NCBI GenBank assembly: GCA_023460395.1
Contig: JAEWQB010000022.1
Coordinates: 1-58,016, forward strand
Direction: 5' to 3'
DNA: 58,016 nt
Source: Pseudomonadota bacterium
Lineage (GTDB): Bacteria; Desulfobacterota; Desulfovibrionia; Desulfovibrionales; Desulfovibrionaceae
Of the stretch, positions 26,007 through 33,778 are shown piece after piece (position 1 is the first letter of the stretch; each line of letters starts with the position of its first letter). Under the pieces are notes generated by a model that was not told where the DNA came from, searched no databases, and saw only the letters and a program-made list of their open reading frames with translations. A program made the position numbers and the translations under genes.

Positions 26007-28052
26007 CTACATGCCGTTGTAGCAAACCCGGTCATCATACTCCATCTGCTTTCCTTTGTTCCACTGCGAGACGGGGCGGTAATAGCCCACGATGCGGGTG
26101 TATACTTCTGCCTCCGCGCCGCAGGTGGGGCAGTGCTGTTGTTCTCCCTGCAAGTAGCCGTGATCTTTGCATATGGAGAAGGTAGGCGTAATGGAAATAT
26201 AGGGCATTTTCGTTTTGGAAAAAGCCTTGATGATAAACTTTTTTAGAGCCGTGTGATCGGCTACGGATTCTCCCAAATAGGTGTGGAACACGGTGCCCCC
26301 CGTATACAGGGGTTGCAGTTGGTCCTGATGCTCCAGCGCGGCGAAGACGTCTGCGGTGCTGCCCACGGGCAGCGCGGTGGAGTTGGTATAGTAAGGGGTA
26401 CCGTTGCCGGAGGCTTTGATGTCCTCATACAACCGCTTATCTATGCGGGCCAAGCGGTAGCTGGTGCCTTCTGCGGGGGTGGCTTCCAAATTGTACAGGT
26501 TCCCGGTTTCTTCCTGAAACCGGGAGGTCAGGTCGCGCAGGTGGTGCAGCAGGCGCTGCATGAGGCGAATGCCGGATTCTGTTTCTATGCCTTTACCCAA
26601 CAGATTGAGGCACGCCTCGTGTCCGCCCACCAGACCAATGGTGGAAAAATGCGCGCGGAAGCCGTTTTTCAGGTATCGCGCGGACCATGGGAACATGCCC
26701 CGGTCCAGATTTTCCTGAATGAGTTTGCGCTTGAATTCCAAGGATTGCTTGGCCATTTCCGCATATTCGCCAACCAGATCGAGAAAATCCTCTTCCCCTT
26801 CGGAAAGATAGGCCAGCTTGGGCAGGTTCAGCGTTACCACGCCTATGGAGCCGGTCAGATCGCCCGCGCCGAACAGCCCGCCGGTCTTTTTGCGCAGTTC
26901 ACGCAGGTCCATTTGTAGCCGGCAGCACATGGAGCGCACATCTTCGGGGTTAAGGTCGGAATTGATGAAGTTTTGGAAGTAGGGCACCCCGTAGCGGGCG
27001 GTGAGCTGCATGAGCAGGTCGCCTATTTCCGAATCCCACGGAAAATCGGTAGTCACATTGTACGTGGGGATGGGGAAAGAGAAGATGCGTTTGTCATGAT
27101 CGCCTTCCAGCATGACTTCAAGGAAGGCTTTGTTGATCATGGCCATTTCTTCGCCATATTCTCCGTAGGTGCTGTCCTGATATGTCCCTCCGAGAATAAC
27201 AGGCTCCGTGGCAATGTGCCGGGGGGCCACAAGGTCGAAGGTGAGGTTGGTGAAGGGACTTTGCCCACCCCAGCGGGACGTGGTGTTCAGGTTGAAGATA
27301 AACTTCTGCATCTGCTGGCGGACCTGCTCGTAGCTCAGTCCGTCGTGCCGTATGAAGGGGGCGAGGTAGGTATCTACGTTATTAAACGCCTGTGCACCGG
27401 CCCATTCGTTTTGCAGCGTGCCGAGGAAATTAATCATTTGCCCAAGCGCGGTGTCCAGATGCCGTGCCGGACCGGCGCTGGAGCGGCCCTCAAGGTTAAA
27501 GCCTTCCAAGAGCAGGTCGCGCAGGCTCCAGCCCGCGCAGTAGCCCGCCAGACCAAAGGAAAGGTCGTGGATGTGGAAGTAGCCGTGCTCGTGCGCCTGC
27601 CGAATTTCCACAGGATATTTTTCCAGCGAATATTTGGCTTGCAGCGTGCCGGAAAGATGCAGCATGAGGCCGTGGAACGAGTGCGTCATGTTCGCGTTTT
27701 CATGAACGCGCCAATCCGCCTTGTCCAGATAGTTGTCGATGGTTTCTTTAATGTCGAGATACGCCGCGCTCTGTTCCCGCATCCGCCTGCGCTGTTCCCG
27801 GTAGATAATATACCGTTTGGCGGCATGGTACAGGCGCGATTCCATAAGCACCTGCTCCACCACGTCCTGCACGTGTTCCTGTGCGGCTATTTCCACATCG
27901 GCGAGCTTTTGCTCCACCTTGCGGGCCACGCGGCGGGCCAACAGAGGGTCTTTAATGCCGCTGGCTTTCAGCGCCTTGAGGATGGCATGGGATATCCGGT
28001 CCATGGACCACGTCTCCAGGCATCCGTCCCGTTTCAGTATCTGTTTCGGCAT
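26007..28052 (-). CDS. nrdD: Anaerobic ribonucleoside-triphosphate reductase
   Basis: Class III ribonucleotide reductase, making dNTPs without oxygen through a glycyl radical; 681 residues. An N-terminal ATP-cone (about 1-95, 'ILKRDGCLETWSMDRISHAI') gives allosteric control. The glycyl-radical motif near the C-terminus is 'RIVGYYRPVSQWNKGK', and a metal site 'CKDHGY' ... 'CPTCG' precedes it. The ATG at 28052 gives a complete ATP-cone and has GAGGAG upstream, so the 101-base overlap with nrdG is not a start artefact. Confidence 0.97.
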   Translation of the reverse strand: MPKQILKRDGCLETWSMDRISHAILKALKASGIKDPLLARRVARKVEQKLADVEIAAQEHVQDVVEQVLMESRLYHAAKRYIIYREQRRRMREQSAAYLDIKETIDNYLDKADWRVHENANMTHSFHGLMLHLSGTLQAKYSLEKYPVEIRQAHEHGYFHIHDLSFGLAGYCAGWSLRDLLLEGFNLEGRSSAGPARHLDTALGQMINFLGTLQNEWAGAQAFNNVDTYLAPFIRHDGLSYEQVRQQMQKFIFNLNTTSRWGGQSPFTNLTFDLVAPRHIATEPVILGGTYQDSTYGEYGEEMAMINKAFLEVMLEGDHDKRIFSFPIPTYNVTTDFPWDSEIGDLLMQLTARYGVPYFQNFINSDLNPEDVRSMCCRLQMDLRELRKKTGGLFGAGDLTGSIGVVTLNLPKLAYLSEGEEDFLDLVGEYAEMAKQSLEFKRKLIQENLDRGMFPWSARYLKNGFRAHFSTIGLVGGHEACLNLLGKGIETESGIRLMQRLLHHLRDLTSRFQEETGNLYNLEATPAEGTSYRLARIDKRLYEDIKASGNGTPYYTNSTALPVGSTADVFAALEHQDQLQPLYTGGTVFHTYLGESVADHTALKKFIIKAFSKTKMPYISITPTFSICKDHGYLQGEQQHCPTCGAEAEVYTRIVGYYRPVSQWNKGKQMEYDDRVCYNGM

Positions 28053-28668
28053 GAGCTCTCCTCGGCGGCACGTACTTCTGAATCTTCAAGGTGAATCCCT
28101 GAGGCACATAGCCCCTTGCCTCTTCCACGTCGTCTTCCGACAGAAGGGGAACATGGGTAAGGCGGAACAGAAACGCCTGCGGACGTGTGACCGCCATGGC
28201 GAAAATGGCGGCAAGGTTTTCTTGCGCTTCCTGCGGCTGCGTGCAGCCACCGGAAAGACGCGGGTACAGGCGGTATGGTCCTTTCACGTCCACGGCAAAA
28301 AGATCCACCAGCGCATCGTCAAGAAGGGCGCGTACCACATCGGGGCGCATGCCGTTGGTATCCAGCTTCACGGGCATGCCCAACTGGCGCAAATCCCGGA
28401 TAAGGTCCGCCAGATCCGGGACCATGGTCGCCTCGCCGCCGGTGATGGTTACGCCGTCAATCCAGCGTTTCCGCGCGGTGAGATAGTGTTCTATGGCTTT
28501 GCGTGGCAGCACGGGCAGGGTTTCAGGCTCCCACGCCAGTGTGAAGTTATGGCAGGTGGGGCAACGCATGTTGCAGCCGCCCAAAAAAATAACACTGGAG
28601 TTCATGCCCGGCCAATCGCACAGGCTCACGCGTTCAAATCCTCGAATATGGTCCCACGCCGATGTCAT
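27952..28668 (-). CDS. nrdG: Anaerobic ribonucleotide reductase activating enzyme
   Basis: Radical SAM activase that installs the glycyl radical in NrdD; 238 residues. The [4Fe-4S] motif is 'CNMRCPTCHN' (CxxxCxxC) and the SAM-binding 'TITGGEATM' follows. The last 34 residues or so, after 'KIQKYVPPRR', are read from DNA that also encodes the start of nrdD in another frame; this tail is polar and looks non-conserved. Loss of an earlier stop codon would explain it. The gene leads the nrdG-nrdD operon. Confidence 0.93.
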   Translation of the reverse strand: MTSAWDHIRGFERVSLCDWPGMNSSVIFLGGCNMRCPTCHNFTLAWEPETLPVLPRKAIEHYLTARKRWIDGVTITGGEATMVPDLADLIRDLRQLGMPVKLDTNGMRPDVVRALLDDALVDLFAVDVKGPYRLYPRLSGGCTQPQEAQENLAAIFAMAVTRPQAFLFRLTHVPLLSEDDVEEARGYVPQGFTLKIQKYVPPRRAHAETDTETGRMPGDVVHGPDIPCHPQGAESQRH

Positions 28669-29286
28669 CGCGTTGTTTTCCTTGCGGTAATGTCGGTCCC
28701 ACGCAGTGCGTTTGTCTAACGGGTCTGCCGGACCTTCTAGCGCTCATGTAACAGGCTGTATTGTATAAAATAACGCACTAAAGAATATCTAGTGAACGTC
28801 TAAAGAGTTGATTTCCACGTAAGCCAAATCTTAGCCAAGGCGGCAGAGTTTGTACAGGGTGGGAGAACGTTTCATGGGGGTGTTTTGCTGTAACACCAGA
28901 GGGGGCGGGGCTGAAAAAATTTTCCGCAACCGTGTTGCGCGAAGCGAATATCCAGACTCTGCACAGGGATAACTCTGTGGAAAACTCCGGGGGCCGCACA
29001 GACCAGCGTCTTTTCGGGAACGGAGCGAGCGGTGTATGCAAAAAGATAGTAATTATTTGATGTTATGCTGTGCAAAGCCCAAAGCCTGTCCGCGCCGGTA
29101 GATGGGTAGGTGGACATTTTTTGTGTTTTTGCCCATGCTTTCCCGGTAATACACCATTGAGGCAGATGGACCGTCCGGCGGTAAGCCACGGTACTCAGGT
29201 TGTGTTTTTTCTGTGTGTTCCTTTCCGTAACTTCGCGTACGCGCAATCGGGCCGCGCGTCATGCAATAGCCCGGCACCGCCCACAC
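28669..29286. other. Divergent intergenic region, nrdG and glycosyltransferase
   Basis: A 618-base stretch without a gene I can support. It includes a 19-base dyad CACTAAAGAATATCTAGTG at 28776-28794, next to AT-rich TATTGTATAAAATAA (28759-28773), which is a likely control region for nrdG, and a second dyad CACAG-N8-CTGTG at 28962-28979. Small hairpins around 28876-28895 are weak. No clear promoter for the glycosyltransferase stands out. Confidence 0.5.
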
Positions 29287-30399
29287 ATGACGAGTCTTCG
29301 CATGAAAACCCGTATTTTTTTGCCCCCGCTCCGGGGGATGACTGGTGGAGTGGCTGTGCTGCACCAACTGGCGCAGCACCTCTTTCACGGGGGGCATGAT
29401 GTTGCCGTGGTGCCCAGAGAAACCGCCACCCCGGTACCGGAGGGGGTTCCCGTATGCCCATGGGACACGCTTGCGCTAGATGCCGACGACCTGTGGCTGA
29501 TACCGGAGGGGTGGGTGAACGCGCTGACTCCGGGCTTGCGCGCCAAGGCTCGTTGCGTGGTCTATGTGCAGAACTGGGCCTACCTGCTCTCGGCTTTGCC
29601 GGAGGGCGTGCACTGGGCGCAGTTGCCCGTGCATTTTCTCGCAGTCTCGCAGCCCGTTGCGTGGTTCACAGAACGCGCTACAGGACGGGCGGGCATCCCC
29701 ATTTTGCGTCCCGGCATAGACACCTCTCTGTTTCACCCCCAACGCGCTTTGGGGGGCGTTGCCCACAATGGAGAGCACGGACAGGGTAATCCGGGCGATT
29801 CCGTAGCGGCGGGGAGCCACGGGACCGTAGCTCCAGACGCTATCCGCATTGCATGGATGCCGCGCAAGAACAAGGCGCTGGCTGTGCGCATTCGGGAAAC
29901 CGTGGAGGCACGTCGTGCCCTGCTTGGTAAACCTCCCTTCCTGTGGGAAGAGATTCATGGAAAAACGCCGGAGGGCGTAGCGCAGGCACTGCGAACGGCG
30001 CATATTTTTCTGTCCACAGGCTTCCCGGAAGGGTGTCCGTTGCCTCCGCTGGAAGCCATGGCCTCCGGCTGCATAGTGGCCGGATTTTCCGGTCTGGGGG
30101 GATGGGATTACCTGCGGCAGGCTTTGCCGCCGGAACAAGGCGGGTACGTCCCATGGTGGCCCCTGCGGGACGCTTCGTGGCAGGGCAATGCGTTGGTTAC
30201 GGCAGACGCCGATGTGCCCGCCGCCGCCAACGCGCTGGAATTGGCGGCTCAGTGGTTAGAGGAAGACAGCCCGGCTCTGCATTCCCTGCGTGGTCAGGCG
30301 GTTCGCACGCTTGAGGAATACACCGTGCACAGCCAGCGGCGGACTGTTCTGACCTTGTGGGAAGCGGCGGAGCGGGGAAGCCTGTTTGCCGCGATATAA
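29287..30399 (+). CDS. Glycosyltransferase (GT4-like)
   Basis: A 370-residue GT-B-fold glycosyltransferase. The N-terminal half starts 'IFLPPLRGMTGGVAVLHQLA' and carries 'ILRPGIDTSLFHP'; the C-terminal half has the nucleotide-sugar-binding 'STGFPEGCPLPPLEAMASG', with the conserved glutamates. Donor and acceptor are unknown; a role in surface polysaccharide is likely. A Gly/Ser-rich insert (about 155-180) interrupts the linker. The start is uncertain: ATG 29287 or 29302, neither with a good ribosome binding site; a TTG at 29200 is also open. Confidence 0.78.
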   Translation: MTSLRMKTRIFLPPLRGMTGGVAVLHQLAQHLFHGGHDVAVVPRETATPVPEGVPVCPWDTLALDADDLWLIPEGWVNALTPGLRAKARCVVYVQNWAYLLSALPEGVHWAQLPVHFLAVSQPVAWFTERATGRAGIPILRPGIDTSLFHPQRALGGVAHNGEHGQGNPGDSVAAGSHGTVAPDAIRIAWMPRKNKALAVRIRETVEARRALLGKPPFLWEEIHGKTPEGVAQALRTAHIFLSTGFPEGCPLPPLEAMASGCIVAGFSGLGGWDYLRQALPPEQGGYVPWWPLRDASWQGNALVTADADVPAAANALELAAQWLEEDSPALHSLRGQAVRTLEEYTVHSQRRTVLTLWEAAERGSLFAAI

Positions 30400-30432
30400 A
30401 AAGGGATAGCCAATGTGCTGACTATCCCTTTT
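30399..30432. terminator. Bidirectional terminator
   Basis: AAAAGGGATAG and its exact reverse complement enclose a 12-base loop; the stem itself supplies the T-run on both strands, between the convergent glycosyltransferase and purL. Confidence 0.88.
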
Positions 30433-30511
30433 GCAGGTCATGTGAGTGGGGGAGCCGGGCTAGCGGGGTATTGCTGGCGGGTCTTCCCAACAGGAAACTG
30501 CTGAAAACGCG

Positions 30512-33493
30512 TTAGAAATCCAGTGTTGCCTTAAAGGCAGAGGCCAGTTCTTCCACGTTTTCGGTGATAAGGGGCGACGTCCCGGAGGAGACGGAGAAAA
30601 GGCCGTCACCGGTGACTTCGCCAAGACAGGCGATGTGCTGGCCCCGGAACAGAGCTTCAAACGCAGCGGCCTTGTCGGCAGGCACGGTAGCGATAAGACG
30701 CGAAGCGGATTCGGAGTAGAGGGCTTCGGTCTTGTTCAGCATCCCCACGGTGACAAGGCGGTCCATGTCCACGCGTGCGCCCAGGCGTCCGGCAAGGGAC
30801 ATTTCGGCAAGGGCCACCACAAGGCCGCCGTCTGAGCAGTCGTGACATCCGTTGATCAGCCCTGCGGAGATCGCCGCGTGGACCGACCGGTACCGGGCAC
30901 GGGCGGCAAGGGCGTCCACCTGCGGTACCGCGGCGGCACTAAGCCGCAACTCATCGATAAGTTCCGATCCACCCAGTTCGCGTAAGGTCGCGCCCAGCAA
31001 GTAAATGCGGTCCCCGGCCTTTTTGAAGTCTGAGGTGGTGGTCTTGTTCACATCGTTGATAACGCCCAGCACAGAGAACAACACCGTGGGCGGAATGGAA
31101 ATTTTCACACCACCGCCGGTGTAGTCGTTTTTCATGGAGTCTTTGCCGGAAATGCAGGGCACACCGTAAGCGAGGCAGAAATGGGCCAGCGCCTTGTTGG
31201 CACGCACTAACTGCGCCAGCTTGTAGTGACCATCCGGTGTTTTTTCGCTCTGCACCGGGTCGCACCAGCAGAAGTTGTCGCATCCAGCCATGTGGGCAAT
31301 ATCGCCACCCACCGCCACGGCATTACGCACCGCTTCGTCAATGGCGTTAGCCATCATCCAGTAGGTATCGTAGTCGCTATAGCGGGGGCAGATGCCGTGC
31401 GAAAGCACTATGCCGCGTTCAGAGTCCAGCAGGGGGCGAACCACGCCCGCGTCGGAAGGTCCATCGCGTTTTACGCCCACCATGGGCTTTATGACGCTGC
31501 CGCCCTTCACCTCGTGGTCATATTGGCGGACGACATATTCTTTGGAGCAGATGTTCAGACGGCCCAGCATGGACTTGAGCAGACCGCCCTGATCCGCGTC
31601 TGTCACTTCAATGGTATCGTCCGTGTGCGAGGGTCGCGCCCATTTGGCGGTCAGTTGCATTTGGGGCACGCCGTCGTGCACGAAATCCATGCCCATGCAG
31701 GCCACGGGCTTATCCCCGTAGGTCACGTGGAAATAGCCGCTGTTGGTGAATTCGCCCAAGGCGGTGGCTTCCACATCCATTTCGCGGGCCAGTTGCATGA
31801 ATTCGTCAATATGGACAGGCGGCACGGCTAGCGTCATGCGTTCCTGAGCTTCGGAAAGCAGAATTTCCCACGGACGCAGCCCGTCGTATTTAAGCGGGGC
31901 GCGGGAGAGATCCATGCGGAAGCCACCGGTGTCTTCTGCCATTTCGCCCACGGAGGAGGAAAGGCCGCCTGCGCCGTTGTCGGTTATGGCGTTGTACAGG
32001 CCTTTGTCACGGGCGCGCATGATGAAGTCATACATCTTGCGCTGGGTGATGGGGTCGCCGATCTGCACCGCGGTAGCTGGCGATTCCTCATGCAGTTCTT
32101 CTGACGAGAACGTCGCGCCATGAATGCCGTCTTTACCAATGCGACCGCCAGCCATGACAATGACGTCGCCGGGAAGCGCACGTTTTTCATGACCGGGACG
32201 TCCCTTGATTTCCTTGGGAATCATACCCACGGTGCCACAATAGACCAGTGGCTTGCCGAGGTAGCGATCCTCAAAGACAATGGAGCCGTTGACGGTGGGA
32301 ATGCCAGATTTGTTGCCGCCGTGTTCCACACCCTCGCGCACGCCTTCCAGCACCCGGCGGGGGTGCAGCAGACGGGGGGGCAGCTCACCCTCATGGAAGG
32401 GCGAGGCAAAGCAGAAGACGTCTGTGTTGCAGACCATGTTGGCACCCATCCCGGTGCCCATGGGGTCGCGGTTTACGCCCACAATGCCGGTAAGTGCGCC
32501 GCCGTAAGGGTCCAGCGCGGAGGGAGAATTGTGGGTTTCCACCTTGATGCAGACGTCATGCGTGTCGGTAAAGGCGATGACGCCCGCGTTGTCTTTAAAG
32601 ACGGAGCGGCAAAAATCGTCCTTACCCATGCGGGACCGCAGGGTTTTTGTGGAACCTTGAATGAACGTTTTATAAATATTGTCAATAACTTCACGGTGGC
32701 CTGTTTCGGTATCCGTGTAGTCAATGCGCGAGGAAAAAATCTTGTGCTTGCAGTGCTCGGACCATGTTTGGGCCAGCACTTCTATTTCCGCGTCGGTGGG
32801 ATTGGCTGGCAGCCCCATGGTGTTGCGGTGTGTACGCACATCGTCGCGGGCGTAATACGCGCGGACTGTGTGCAGCTCTTCCAGCGAGAGGGCCAGCGTA
32901 TTTTCACGGGAAAACGCGACAAGCTCGTCGTCGCTCATGGTGGCAAACGGAATGACCGCCACCTCATCACTGGCCTGCCCGGAGACACGGGCGGCAAAGG
33001 GCATGAAGCCGGGTTTGGCCCGCCACGCGCTGCCGCTGGTAAATTCGTAGCGCTGGATAAGCTCGTTGGCGAGCAGGTCTTTTCCTATGGAGTCCACCTG
33101 TGCTTCAGTGAGGGGTCCATAGAGGTGATACTGGTTGGAAACGAACACAGAGACGCTTTCACGCTTTGCGAGGCCCAGCACCATGGCAATGGTTTCTCTC
33201 GCGGTGCGGCCTTCATTGTCCGTTACGCCGGGGCGAAAGCCCACTTCGAGCACCCAGTCCGCGTCTGAGGTAACGGGAGATATGGACGCGTCCTGAAGTA
33301 CAGGATCATGCAGGCAGGCTGTTTCTGCCAGATGGGCCACCTGCGTTCCGTCCAGTCCGTCCACGGTGAAAACCTTGACCAGACGCACGTCGGCCACGTC
33401 CAGCCCCAACGATTCCTTGATCTTGTTCGCGGTCTTGCGTCCCACGGTGTCCACGACACCGGCGCGCAGGCCTACTTCAATGCGCCGCAGCAT
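30512..33493 (-). CDS. purL: Phosphoribosylformylglycinamidine synthase
   Basis: Fourth step of purine synthesis (FGAR to FGAM). 993 residues from the ATG at 33493, which has AGGAGA upstream. The N-terminal 150 residues contain two PurS-like units ('EVGLRAGVVDTVGRKTANKI' and 'EVGFRPGVTDNEGRTARETI'), followed by the PurL catalytic core with 'TWSEHCKHKIF' and two AIR-synthase-like halves. There is no C-terminal glutaminase domain, so a separate PurQ must supply ammonia; none is in the window. Confidence 0.94.
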   Translation of the reverse strand: MLRRIEVGLRAGVVDTVGRKTANKIKESLGLDVADVRLVKVFTVDGLDGTQVAHLAETACLHDPVLQDASISPVTSDADWVLEVGFRPGVTDNEGRTARETIAMVLGLAKRESVSVFVSNQYHLYGPLTEAQVDSIGKDLLANELIQRYEFTSGSAWRAKPGFMPFAARVSGQASDEVAVIPFATMSDDELVAFSRENTLALSLEELHTVRAYYARDDVRTHRNTMGLPANPTDAEIEVLAQTWSEHCKHKIFSSRIDYTDTETGHREVIDNIYKTFIQGSTKTLRSRMGKDDFCRSVFKDNAGVIAFTDTHDVCIKVETHNSPSALDPYGGALTGIVGVNRDPMGTGMGANMVCNTDVFCFASPFHEGELPPRLLHPRRVLEGVREGVEHGGNKSGIPTVNGSIVFEDRYLGKPLVYCGTVGMIPKEIKGRPGHEKRALPGDVIVMAGGRIGKDGIHGATFSSEELHEESPATAVQIGDPITQRKMYDFIMRARDKGLYNAITDNGAGGLSSSVGEMAEDTGGFRMDLSRAPLKYDGLRPWEILLSEAQERMTLAVPPVHIDEFMQLAREMDVEATALGEFTNSGYFHVTYGDKPVACMGMDFVHDGVPQMQLTAKWARPSHTDDTIEVTDADQGGLLKSMLGRLNICSKEYVVRQYDHEVKGGSVIKPMVGVKRDGPSDAGVVRPLLDSERGIVLSHGICPRYSDYDTYWMMANAIDEAVRNAVAVGGDIAHMAGCDNFCWCDPVQSEKTPDGHYKLAQLVRANKALAHFCLAYGVPCISGKDSMKNDYTGGGVKISIPPTVLFSVLGVINDVNKTTTSDFKKAGDRIYLLGATLRELGGSELIDELRLSAAAVPQVDALAARARYRSVHAAISAGLINGCHDCSDGGLVVALAEMSLAGRLGARVDMDRLVTVGMLNKTEALYSESASRLIATVPADKAAAFEALFRGQHIACLGEVTGDGLFSVSSGTSPLITENVEELASAFKATLDF

Positions 33494-33778
33494 GTACTTC
33501 TCCTGAGGGTGGCTGTGGTTACGGGTTGGGCACTCCATACTGGCATTTCCGCCGTTTGGGAAGGCAAAAATACCGCCGGATAGCACGCGCCACTATGGAT
33601 AACGCGGCCTGAGGGCACGGAGGTGCGGTCTGCGGCTCGTTTTGATTTGTCTTATGAAACGGGGAACAGAGAAAGATGGCGGAGCCGCATAAAAATTTTT
33701 CGGACCGGAAGGTGCCGTGCGTCGGGGCGTTCGTGAAGGAGGTCGTAATCCACCACCGCGCGGAGGCCGGCGGAGGTC

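Noticed and set aside
26973..28094. Long rightward frame opposite nrdD
   Set aside because: Antisense shadow of nrdD; no domain and no start signals.
28940..28990. Origin or DnaA-box-like sequence near CACAGGGATAACTCTGTGG
   Set aside because: No TTATCCACA-type box, no cluster of repeats, and no replication gene nearby.
32120..33268. Long rightward frame opposite purL
   Set aside because: It is the antisense shadow of a well-conserved gene in GC-rich DNA.
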